Origin: Verrucomicrobiales bacterium
GTDB taxonomy: Bacteria; Verrucomicrobiota; Verrucomicrobiia; Limisphaerales; JAFMIX01
NCBI GenBank assembly: GCA_017853785.1
Contig: JAFMIX010000145.1
Location: forward strand, 1 to 5,930
Direction: 5' to 3'
Length of the DNA stretch: 5,930 nt
Below the pieces are notes generated by a model that had not been told where the DNA came from, did not search any database, and saw only the letters and a program-made list of their open reading frames with translations. Positions 1 through 5,393 of the stretch are shown here, in pieces. Each line of letters starts with the position of its first letter. Positions within the stretch are counted from its first letter, which is position 1. The translations under genes were made by a program, and so were the position numbers.

Positions 1-470
1 TCGTCGATCTTCTGCTGCAGCGTCATGAATGCGTGAATCAACGCCTCGGGCCGGGGCGGGCAGCCGGGGATGTGGACATCCACGGGAATGAACCGGTCCA
101 CGCCTTTGAGGACGTTGTAGCCCTGCTTGAACGGCCCGCCGGAAATCGCGCACGCGCCCATGGCGATGACGTATTTCGGCTCGGGCATCTGGTTGTAGAG
201 CCGCACCACCTGCGGCAACATCTTCTTCGTGACCGTGCCCGCCACGATCATCAGGTCGGCCTGGCGCGGCGAGGGCCGAAACACCTCCGCGCCGAACCGC
301 GCGAGATCGTAACGCGCCATCGTAGCCGCGATCATTTCGATGGCGCAGCAGGCAAGGCCGAAGTTGAGCGGCCAGACGGAGTTCTTACGTCCCCAATTAT
401 AGACCTGCTCGAGCGTGACGGTGAACACGCCTTGCTTGCTTAATTCGTTTTTTAAACCTTCGTCAATCAT
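1..470 (-). CDS. nuoB: NADH-quinone oxidoreductase subunit B (NuoB), 3' end cut by window edge
   Basis: NuoB is the peripheral-arm subunit of respiratory complex I that holds the terminal iron-sulfur cluster N2, which passes electrons to quinone. Reading the minus strand from the ATG at 470-468 gives 156 codons without a stop, running off the left edge. The four expected cluster ligands are visible: the tandem Cys41-Cys42 in LACCAIEM, Cys107 in GACAISGG and Cys137 in PGCPPRPEAL. The RPSPRQADLMIVAGTVT stretch (65-81) is also typical. NuoB proteins usually have about 160-190 residues, so only a short tail is missing. The start lies 4 nt after the nuoA stop, with GGAAA at 482-478 as a ribosome site 7 nt upstream, so it is cotranscribed with nuoA. 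The next gene to the left is probably another nuo gene, but it is not in view. Identification is secure. Confidence 0.97.
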   Translation of the reverse strand, partial: MIDEGLKNELSKQGVFTVTLEQVYNWGRKNSVWPLNFGLACCAIEMIAATMARYDLARFGAEVFRPSPRQADLMIVAGTVTKKMLPQVVRLYNQMPEPKYVIAMGACAISGGPFKQGYNVLKGVDRFIPVDVHIPGCPPRPEALIHAFMTLQQKID

Positions 471-474
471 CGCG

Positions 475-858
475 TCATTTCCATGTCAGCACGCCTTTTT
501 TCCAAGCCCAGACGAGCCCCTCGACCAGCAACAACAGGAACACCAGCATGGCGATGAACGCCCCCGCCGGGAGCCCCGTGAACGCCACGGCGAACGGCAG
601 CAGAAAAATCGTCTCGACGTCGAAGATGAGGAAAATAATGGCGTAGAGGTAGTATTCCGAACGGAACTGCACCCAGGCGTCCCCTTTGGATTCCAGCCCG
701 CACTCGTAGGTGGACTGTTTGTCCGCACCCGGTTTCCGGGGAGAAACCAGTTTCGCCCACGCATACGCCAGCACCAGCGGCCCCACCGCAAAGCCGATCG
801 CCGCTATCATCAGCACCAAGATCAACAGGTAGGGGTTGTATTCGACGGGCATATTCAT
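475..858 (-). CDS. nuoA: NADH-quinone oxidoreductase subunit A (NuoA)
   Basis: NuoA (the ND3 homologue) is a small membrane subunit of complex I next to the quinone site and the start of the proton-conducting arm. The 127-residue protein has three hydrophobic helices at about 9-34, 70-91 and 97-117. The loop between the first two carries the family signature STYECGLE, with the conserved Cys53 that in mitochondrial ND3 reports the active/deactive state. The second helix contains IFLIFDVETIFLLP, with the conserved acidic pair Asp80 and Glu82. Length is normal for the family. The ATG at 858 is chosen because GGAAG lies 6 nt upstream (869-865); an in-frame ATG two codons later is possible but worse placed. 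It is first in the operon, followed 4 nt later by nuoB. Identification is secure. Confidence 0.97.
   Translation of the reverse strand: MNMPVEYNPYLLILVLMIAAIGFAVGPLVLAYAWAKLVSPRKPGADKQSTYECGLESKGDAWVQFRSEYYLYAIIFLIFDVETIFLLPFAVAFTGLPAGAFIAMLVFLLLLVEGLVWAWKKGVLTWK
478..482 (-). promoter_or_regulatory. Ribosome binding site of nuoB
   Basis: GGAAA lies 7 nt upstream of the nuoB ATG, inside the last two codons of nuoA. It supports the start at 470 and reinitiation or coupled translation after nuoA. The match to the anti-Shine-Dalgarno core is partial. Confidence 0.45.
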
Positions 859-860
859 GC

Positions 861-876
861 CTGGCTTCCGCGCCAG
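861..876 (-). promoter_or_regulatory. nuoA leader hairpin with the ribosome binding site in its loop
   Basis: On the minus strand CTGGC (876-872) and GCCAG (865-861) pair perfectly around the loop GCGGAA. The Shine-Dalgarno-like GGAAG (869-865) lies mostly in that loop, 6 nt before the nuoA ATG. If transcription starts near 879, as the upstream promoter predicts, this hairpin makes up most of the 21-nt leader. The inverted repeat is seen directly; any role in translation is inference. Confidence 0.4.
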
Positions 877-885
877 AGTCCGGGG

Positions 886-914
886 AGCCTATCAACTGGA
901 TAAGTTGCCGTCAA
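886..914 (-). promoter_or_regulatory. Sigma-70-type promoter of the nuoA-nuoB operon
   Basis: The -35 box TTGACG (914-909, 5 of 6 consensus bases) and the -10 box TAGGCT (891-886, 3 of 6) are separated by exactly 17 bp. The predicted start is near 879, giving a 21-nt leader. The -10 box is weak, but spacing and position in the 127-nt gap upstream of nuoA fit. Confidence 0.5.
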
Positions 915-985
915 GAAACGCCCAGCTCAATTCGGGTTGAGAAGTTTAAGTTCCGCAACAACAGAGGCCCGAAATGCCGGGAAAC

Positions 986-2044
986 TTATTTTATCCCACC
1001 GTCGCCAACCTTCAGCCGCTTTTCCAATTCCGTCCGCAGAAATTTGTCCTCCGGGGCGTCCTGCCAGGCAGACAACCAGATTCCCGCCAACATCTCCGCG
1101 CCCGCCAAAATAAGCCCCTCGATGAACTCCCGGCCTTCGGCATCCACCACCCCGTCGCGTGGCGAGAGCTTGCGGTCGCGCTCCAGCTTGTAGATCGGCT
1201 CGACTTGACGATTCGCCGCCTCAACATACGCCACCATCGCGCGAAAAAAACCATCCGCCGCTGCCGGGTTGCCGACGGGTTTGGCGGATTTCAATTTTTT
1301 CGTCAATTCCGCCACGTTCAACGCGCCGCTCTTTTGGATATACCCGCCGTCGATCCACGCATGAAACCGCGAGTGCGTCGGATAATTATCCGGATTCGCC
1401 CCCACCCACCCATGATGATGCTTCGTCGCATGCAACGGCTGCGAGCCATCCCCGACAAAATGCCCCATCACCCCCATCACATAGATGATGTTCGCCTCAG
1501 CGTTCGCGATCTCCTCCTTCGTGCCCCCGTGCTGCTGAAACGTCTTGAGGTAAGAAAAACCCGACTTCAGCCGCGCGTAATCCTCCGTCATCCGCCACGG
1601 CAGGAAACCGATCAACTCCCGCGTTTGGTCCTTGTTCTTCGCCGGGTCGATCGGCTCAAACTTCTCCGGGTGCGCCGCCCGCGCCAGCCCGAGTTGGACC
1701 GCAAAATCATACCGGAACGGCGCGACCGTCGCCGCCGTCAGCCCGTAATCCGCCATCTGCTCCCAATCAAAATAATGATCCGGCCCGCTTGCGTGGCTCA
1801 ACGCCATCTCCGGCGAGTTGCGCCAGCGGTCCGGTTCTCCCGCCAGAAACCCGATGCGATCCCGCGCCGCCGGTGTTTGCACGAACGCCGGAAAATTCGT
1901 TGGCAACGCCGCCAACGCCAACTCATTGATGGCCCGATGTGCCGCGTAATCCCAAGCCTGCATCCGCAAAGCCGCCAACATCACGACTGCACCGGTGGAG
2001 ATGTTTCTAATCCAAATGAAGTTTGCCCGGACGGGGTTTTTCAT
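986..2044 (-). CDS. Secreted S1/P1 nuclease / zinc-dependent phospholipase C-fold enzyme
   Basis: Family members use a three-zinc site to cleave phosphodiester bonds in single-stranded nucleic acid (S1/P1 nucleases) or phospholipids (bacterial phospholipase C). The 352-residue precursor begins with a signal peptide: basic stretch 2-14, hydrophobic core 15-26 and an MQA cleavage site before Trp31. The mature protein would thus start with Trp, whose amino group is a zinc ligand in this fold. The other ligands appear in order: His36 (WDYAAH), Asp72 (EPDRW), His90 (DHYFD), then His195, Asp199 and His205 in GHFVGDGSQPLH, and His228 and Asp232 in FHAWID. GHFVGDGSQPLH is closer to S1/P1 nucleases than to phospholipase C, so nuclease is the better guess, but the substrate cannot be told from sequence. 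The frame is open to 2236, but the extra 64 residues are Gly/Arg-rich and overlap the divergent gene, so the ATG at 2044, directly before the signal peptide, is preferred. No Shine-Dalgarno is visible. The gene stands alone, with its own promoter. Confidence 0.88.
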   Translation of the reverse strand: MKNPVRANFIWIRNISTGAVVMLAALRMQAWDYAAHRAINELALAALPTNFPAFVQTPAARDRIGFLAGEPDRWRNSPEMALSHASGPDHYFDWEQMADYGLTAATVAPFRYDFAVQLGLARAAHPEKFEPIDPAKNKDQTRELIGFLPWRMTEDYARLKSGFSYLKTFQQHGGTKEEIANAEANIIYVMGVMGHFVGDGSQPLHATKHHHGWVGANPDNYPTHSRFHAWIDGGYIQKSGALNVAELTKKLKSAKPVGNPAAADGFFRAMVAYVEAANRQVEPIYKLERDRKLSPRDGVVDAEGREFIEGLILAGAEMLAGIWLSAWQDAPEDKFLRTELEKRLKVGDGGIK

Positions 2045-2050
2045 GACGCC

Positions 2051-2079
2051 ATAAAACGAGCAAACCCTGCCGCTGTCCA
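2051..2079 (-). promoter_or_regulatory. Sigma-70-type promoter of the S1/P1 nuclease gene, predicted leaderless
   Basis: The -35 box TGGACA (2079-2074, 5 of 6) and the -10 box TTTTAT (2056-2051, 4 of 6) are 17 bp apart. Standard geometry puts +1 at 2044, the A of the proposed ATG, so the mRNA would have no leader. This agrees with the absence of a ribosome binding site before that start. The boxes are seen directly; the start point is inferred. Confidence 0.5.
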
Positions 2080-2173
2080 GCCTTTCCCTGCCCCCACTGC
2101 CGCGCGTCATCAGCAATTTGATTGAAAACCGCCCGCGCCCACGCCAGCCTATGCCCCGGAAACGCTCCGTTTC

Positions 2174-2767
2174 ATGACCCCAGCCCCAGCCAATTCCAAA
2201 GCCGCAATCCGCGCCGCAATCCGCGCCCGCCTCCAAACTGTGTCACCGGAACAGCGCTCGCTGACCGCCGACGCCGCCTGCGCCCGGCTTGCAGAAACTA
2301 CACTTTGGCGACAGGCCCGCCGCGTGTTGCTCTACGCCCCGCTCCCGGATGAACTCGATGTCTGGCCGGTGTTCGCGCTCGCCCAAGCCGCCGGCAAAAC
2401 CGTGGCCCTGCCGCGCTTCGACGCCGCCACCCAAATTTACACCGCCGCTATCATCACCAACGACGCCCGCGACCTGGTGCTCGGCCCGTTCGGCGTCCGC
2501 GAACCCGCTCCCACCTGCCCCGGTCTGCCGTTAAACCAACTGGACTTGGTGCTCGTGCCAGGTGTAGCCTTCGCTTTGGATGGATCCCGGCTCGGTCGGG
2601 GAAAAGGGTTTTATGACCGGTTACTGGCATCCGTCCGTGGCACGACCTGTGGCGTGGCCCATGATGAACAAATCGTGGCTGCGGTCCCGGTCGAGCCCCA
2701 TGACGTTCGTTTGAATCATATCCTGACGCCGACGCGGTGGCACCTGGCCAGCCCCGCCCGGTTTTGA
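2174..2767 (+). CDS. 5-formyltetrahydrofolate cyclo-ligase (5,10-methenyltetrahydrofolate synthetase)
   Basis: This cytosolic enzyme uses ATP to convert 5-formyltetrahydrofolate to 5,10-methenyltetrahydrofolate, returning the stored or inhibitory folate to one-carbon metabolism. The 197-residue protein has the family layout: a basic N-terminal helix (Lys9, Arg13, Arg17), LYAPLPDELDVWPV at 53-66 with the conserved Glu60, LGPFGVREP at 103-111, and the diagnostic PGVAFALDGSRLGRGKGFYD segment (129-148), whose Gly-rich loop binds the ATP phosphates. Length is normal. An in-frame TGA at 2123-2125 and the lack of other usable start codons leave the ATG at 2174 as the start; no good Shine-Dalgarno precedes it. 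The stop lies 1 nt before RNase Y, so the two are almost certainly cotranscribed. E. coli calls its homologue ygfA (fau); I give no symbol here. Confidence 0.95.
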   Translation: MTPAPANSKAAIRAAIRARLQTVSPEQRSLTADAACARLAETTLWRQARRVLLYAPLPDELDVWPVFALAQAAGKTVALPRFDAATQIYTAAIITNDARDLVLGPFGVREPAPTCPGLPLNQLDLVLVPGVAFALDGSRLGRGKGFYDRLLASVRGTTCGVAHDEQIVAAVPVEPHDVRLNHILTPTRWHLASPARF

Positions 2768-2768
2768 A

Positions 2769-4331
2769 ATGACTTTGCTGGCAAAAATCATCTTCGGCGC
2801 CCTCATGTTCGCGTGCGGCGCGGCAATCACCGGCGGCATTGTGGCGTGGCGGCGGCGGCAGACAGCGGCGGCGCAAGCCCGGCTCGCCGACGAAGTTCGC
2901 GCCACCGCGCAACGCGAGGCTGAAAACCTCAAGCGCGAAGCCCATCTCACCGCCACCGAGCAAGCCACCAAGCTCCGCGAGCAGACCGAAGCCACTTTTG
3001 CCGCCCGCCGCGAAGAACTCACCGCGCTCGACAAGCGCCTCTCCGACCGCGACGCCATCATCAATTCCCAACTGGAAACCCTGCTCCGTTCCGAAAACCA
3101 GTTGCGCGCCGAAAAAGATTCGTTGAACAAGCGCGCCGAGGAATTGAATGCCGAAGGGCGCGAACTCGCCCGGCTAATCCGCCTGCGCAAAGATCAGCTT
3201 GCCGCCGAAGCAAGGTTCACCGAGGCCGAAGCGCGGAGACAATTATTGCAGGAGGTCGAGCAGGAAGCCTTGTCCGATGCCGGCAAACTTACCCGCAACA
3301 TCCTCGACTCCGCCAAGGCACAGGCCGAGGAACAGGCCCGCAAGATCATCAGCGTTGCCATCCAGCGCTACGCCAGCGAACACACCTTCGAAACCACCAC
3401 CGCCACCGTCACGTTACCGGGCGAAGAGATGAAGGGCCGCATCATCGGTCGCGACGGGCGCAACATCCGCGCCTTTGAGACCGCCACCGGCGTGACCGTG
3501 CTCATCGACGACACCCCGAATGCCGCCGTCCTTTCCGGCTTTGACCCCGTCCGCCGTGAAGTCGCGCGCGAAGCCATGACGCGGTTGATCGCTGATGGAC
3601 GCATCCACCCCACCCGCATCGAGGAAGTCGTCGCCAAAGTGAACGCGGAAATGGACGAGACCATCATGCGCCTCGGGACCGAAGCCGCCCAAAAGGCGGA
3701 CGTGACCTTGCCGCACCCCGAAATCGTCAAGCTGCTGGGACGGCTGCATTTCCGGCTGAGCTACTCCCAGAACATTTTGAACCACTCCGTCGAGGTCGCC
3801 CACCTGATGGGATTGATGGCCGCGGAATTAGGCTTGGACCCCACAGTGGCACGCCGCACCGGACTCTTCCATGACATCGGCAAGGCGGTCAGCCACGAAG
3901 TCGAAGGGCCGCATGCCGTCGTCGGCGCGGAACTCTTGAAACGCCACGGCGAATCCGACGCCGTCGTCAACGGCGTCGCCTCGCATCACAACGATGTCCC
4001 GCCCGCCGGCCCGCTGGGAATCCTCGTCAGCGCCGCCGATGCCATCAGCGCTTCGCGCCCCGGCGCGCGCGCGGAGAACATGACGACCTACCTCAAACGC
4101 ATCGAAGACCTGGAAAAGATCGCACTGTCATTCCCCGGCGTGGATAAATGTTTCGCCGTGCAAGCCGGTCGGGAGTTGCGGGTATTTGTGCAGCCAGATC
4201 AGATCAACGACGAACAGGCGTTTGCCTTGAGCCGGAAGCTCGCGACCAAAATCGAAGGGGAATTACAATATCCCGGTCAGATCAAGATCACCGTCATCCG
4301 GGAAACCCGCTGCGTGGAAGTCGCCAAGTAG
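2769..4331 (+). CDS. rny: Ribonuclease Y, membrane-anchored endoribonuclease
   Basis: RNase Y is a metal-dependent endonuclease that starts decay of many mRNAs in bacteria lacking or supplementing RNase E. All domains are present in order: an N-terminal membrane helix at 4-27 followed by RRR, a long charged coiled coil (about 30-200), a KH RNA-binding domain with GRIIGRDGRNIR at 223-234, an HD domain, and the usual C-terminal region (YPGQIKITVIRE, 501-512). Metal-site residues visible in the HD domain are His339, His368-Asp369 (LFHDIGKA), His406-His407 and Asp424 (SAADAIS). At 520 residues it equals the B. subtilis enzyme as I recall it, and the HD pair falls at the same numbers. The ATG is 1 nt after the cyclo-ligase stop (TGA-A-ATG) with no Shine-Dalgarno, so translation is probably coupled. 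The 3' end faces the convergent lipoprotein gene with 1 nt between stops. Small differences from the usual motif, such as RPGARAE for RPGARRE, look harmless. Confidence 0.97.
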   Translation: MTLLAKIIFGALMFACGAAITGGIVAWRRRQTAAAQARLADEVRATAQREAENLKREAHLTATEQATKLREQTEATFAARREELTALDKRLSDRDAIINSQLETLLRSENQLRAEKDSLNKRAEELNAEGRELARLIRLRKDQLAAEARFTEAEARRQLLQEVEQEALSDAGKLTRNILDSAKAQAEEQARKIISVAIQRYASEHTFETTTATVTLPGEEMKGRIIGRDGRNIRAFETATGVTVLIDDTPNAAVLSGFDPVRREVAREAMTRLIADGRIHPTRIEEVVAKVNAEMDETIMRLGTEAAQKADVTLPHPEIVKLLGRLHFRLSYSQNILNHSVEVAHLMGLMAAELGLDPTVARRTGLFHDIGKAVSHEVEGPHAVVGAELLKRHGESDAVVNGVASHHNDVPPAGPLGILVSAADAISASRPGARAENMTTYLKRIEDLEKIALSFPGVDKCFAVQAGRELRVFVQPDQINDEQAFALSRKLATKIEGELQYPGQIKITVIRETRCVEVAK

Positions 4332-4332
4332 G

Positions 4333-4515
4333 TCAGCGCCGCTGCTGCTGAAGCATCTGCACCGGCAAGCCGCTTTCGTAGCCAACGGGTGCATTCCACG
4401 GCCGCTCGGAAAGATTCTCCGGCTCGGTGGTGGCGCAACCGGTCAACCCGGCCATAAGGGCGAGGAGGAGGACTCCTAACAGGCAGCGCGGATTGATGGC
4501 AGAAAGTGTTTTCAC
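4333..4515 (-). CDS. Small lipoprotein of 60 residues, RPWN-type, function unknown
   Basis: The protein begins with a basic start (Met-Lys-Thr), has a hydrophobic stretch at 11-24 and the lipobox Leu24-Thr-Gly-Cys27, the site of lipid attachment and signal peptidase II cleavage. The mature part is only 34 residues and contains SERPWNAPVGYESGLP (36-51), then a Gln/Arg tail. I recall short lipoproteins with a similar Arg-Pro-Trp-Asn motif and Glu-Ser/Gly-Leu-Pro tail in Verrucomicrobiota and relatives, but know no function. Residue +2 is Ala rather than Asp, which under the E. coli rule predicts the outer membrane. The GTG at 4515 is chosen because it gives a standard signal peptide and lies 1 nt after the stop of the upstream gene; an in-frame ATG at 4548 would overlap that gene and add 11 residues before the basic region. 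It is cotranscribed with the coiled-coil protein. Confidence 0.8.
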   Translation of the reverse strand: MKTLSAINPRCLLGVLLLALMAGLTGCATTEPENLSERPWNAPVGYESGLPVQMLQQQRR

Positions 4516-4516
4516 G

Positions 4517-5272
4517 TCACGGAATGACTTGGTCGCCTTCCATGACATCACCCAACTTCCAGTTGGGAATGACGTTGGCGATGCAGCGGTCGGGCTGAAG
4601 ACTGCGGATCCGGACCTTGGCGACAAGGCGGCCACTGCGATTGACGAGCATCACGCCGTTCTCCAACGCACCCTGCCGTTCTCCGACGTTGAGCACCACG
4701 AAATCCCACTTGGGATCAGCCACCAGCACTTTGCCGATCAGATCCGCCGGGAGCGCAGGCCCTTCATAATTTTCATCCTCGTATTGTTTGAGCCGGTTTT
4801 CTAATTTCTTGATGCTGATCCCGGCGAGCCGGTTGGTTTCGGTCAAAGCGATGACATTTTCCTCGGCCTGTTTCAATCTCACCTGCAAGGGTTTGATTTC
4901 GCTGGGCTCGATGCCCAGCACTGTCCACTGCGCAAGCTTGGCTTGAAGGTCCGCATATTCCTGCTGCGCCTTGTTAAGGTCCGAAGCGAGTTTGGCGGCG
5001 CGCTTGGTCTGGGCTTCCTTGTCAGCGACGGCTTTGTCGCGCTCTTCCTGCGTGGTGGTCAGTTCGGTCTTGGTGTTATCCAATTGCGTCTTGGTCTCGG
5101 CGAGTTCCTTACCCCGCTTTTCAGATTCCGCCTGCGCGGCTTCCTTCTGATTTTTTTCGCTATCGCGCTCGGAGATGAGCGTCGTGATTTTCTCCTTTAC
5201 CTTGACAAAATTTAACCCGGCCACGGTCAGGCCGGCAACAATGGCAACAATCAAACTGATGCGAGTCAACAT
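4517..5272 (-). CDS. Membrane-anchored coiled-coil protein with C-terminal beta domain, function unknown
   Basis: The 251-residue protein has one membrane helix at 5-23 with Arg4 before it and lysines after it, so it is probably an uncleaved signal anchor with the rest outside the inner membrane. Residues 24-115 are a Lys/Glu/Gln/Thr-rich coiled coil. A break at WTVLGIEPSEI (116-126) is followed by a second coiled coil (127-168). Residues 175-251 look like a small beta-rich domain: alternating hydrophobic strands GKVLVADPKWDFVVLNVG (180-197), ENGVMLVNRSGRLVAKVRI (204-222), CIANVI (230-235), and a final GDVMEGDQVIP. The pattern resembles the beta barrels that end MreC-like or FlgT-like envelope proteins, but this is resemblance only. 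The ATG at 5272 has no clear Shine-Dalgarno but sits 21 nt behind a good promoter's predicted start. A lipoprotein gene follows 1 nt after its stop. A structural envelope role is inference. Confidence 0.88.
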   Translation of the reverse strand: MLTRISLIVAIVAGLTVAGLNFVKVKEKITTLISERDSEKNQKEAAQAESEKRGKELAETKTQLDNTKTELTTTQEERDKAVADKEAQTKRAAKLASDLNKAQQEYADLQAKLAQWTVLGIEPSEIKPLQVRLKQAEENVIALTETNRLAGISIKKLENRLKQYEDENYEGPALPADLIGKVLVADPKWDFVVLNVGERQGALENGVMLVNRSGRLVAKVRIRSLQPDRCIANVIPNWKLGDVMEGDQVIP

Positions 5273-5299
5273 ATGGGATTGGTCCGTTTAATTTCGGAT

Positions 5300-5328
5300 A
5301 CTCTAGGCGCGGCCCTTGGCAGTGTCAA
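5300..5328 (-). promoter_or_regulatory. Sigma-70-type promoter of the coiled-coil/lipoprotein operon
   Basis: A perfect -35 box TTGACA (5328-5323) is separated by 17 bp from the -10 box TAGAGT (5305-5300, 4 of 6). The predicted start is near 5293, giving a 21-nt leader to the ATG at 5272. This is the best promoter in the window and suggests steady, housekeeping-level expression. Confidence 0.65.
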
Positions 5329-5378
5329 ATGCGCTTTGCGGCGCTTGTCGTTCCAGGCTGTTCGCTGCGATGCGGTCT

Positions 5379-5387
5379 TGGCATAGT
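5379..5387 (+). promoter_or_regulatory. Possible extended -10 element of the aldo/keto reductase gene
   Basis: TGG-CATAGT reads as an extended -10 (TG, one base, then 4 of 6 consensus bases). There is no good -35 box at the right distance. Standard geometry would put +1 at 5394, the A of the ATG. The short match makes this tentative. Confidence 0.28.
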
Positions 5388-5393
5388 CGGCCC

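Noticed and set aside
33..443. A 136-codon open frame on the plus strand opposite nuoB
   Set aside because: The minus strand encodes an unmistakable NuoB with all four cluster cysteines.
926..941. Inverted repeat CTCAA/TTGAG, with a second one CCCG/CGGG at 968-981, downstream of the nuclease stop
   Set aside because: Stems of 5 and 4 bp without a following T-run are too weak to call as intrinsic terminators.
974..2125. A 383-codon open frame on the plus strand opposite the nuclease gene
   Set aside because: The product is Arg/His/Pro-rich with no motif, and it is the mirror of a minus-strand gene with a signal peptide and full zinc ligands. Long antisense frames are expected at this GC content.
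2122..2150. TTGAAA (2122-2127) as -35 of a promoter for the cyclo-ligase and rny
   Set aside because: The -35 is good, but at 17 bp the -10 would be CAGCCT (2 of 6), and TATGCC at 2150 is 22 bp away. The pair must have a promoter, but I cannot point to it.
2045..2173. A 6S RNA gene next to the cyclo-ligase, as in E. coli
   Set aside because: The gap is only 129 nt, shorter than a 6S RNA, and shows no long rod-like inverted repeat.
2151..2177. Eight-codon upstream frame whose TGA overlaps the cyclo-ligase ATG (ATGA)
   Set aside because: It could be a tiny leader peptide coupled to the gene, but it has no ribosome site and no attenuator-like structure, and such frames arise often by chance.
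2045..2236. N-terminal extension of the nuclease frame to an ATG at 2236
   Set aside because: The 64 residues are Gly/Arg-rich, would bury the signal peptide, overlap the start of the divergent cyclo-ligase gene and cover the predicted promoter.
4516..4635. Longer lipoprotein starting at the ATGs at 4635 or 4548
   Set aside because: Both overlap the 3' end of the coiled-coil gene and place extra residues before the signal peptide. The GTG at 4515 gives a standard lipoprotein start and a 1-nt gap.
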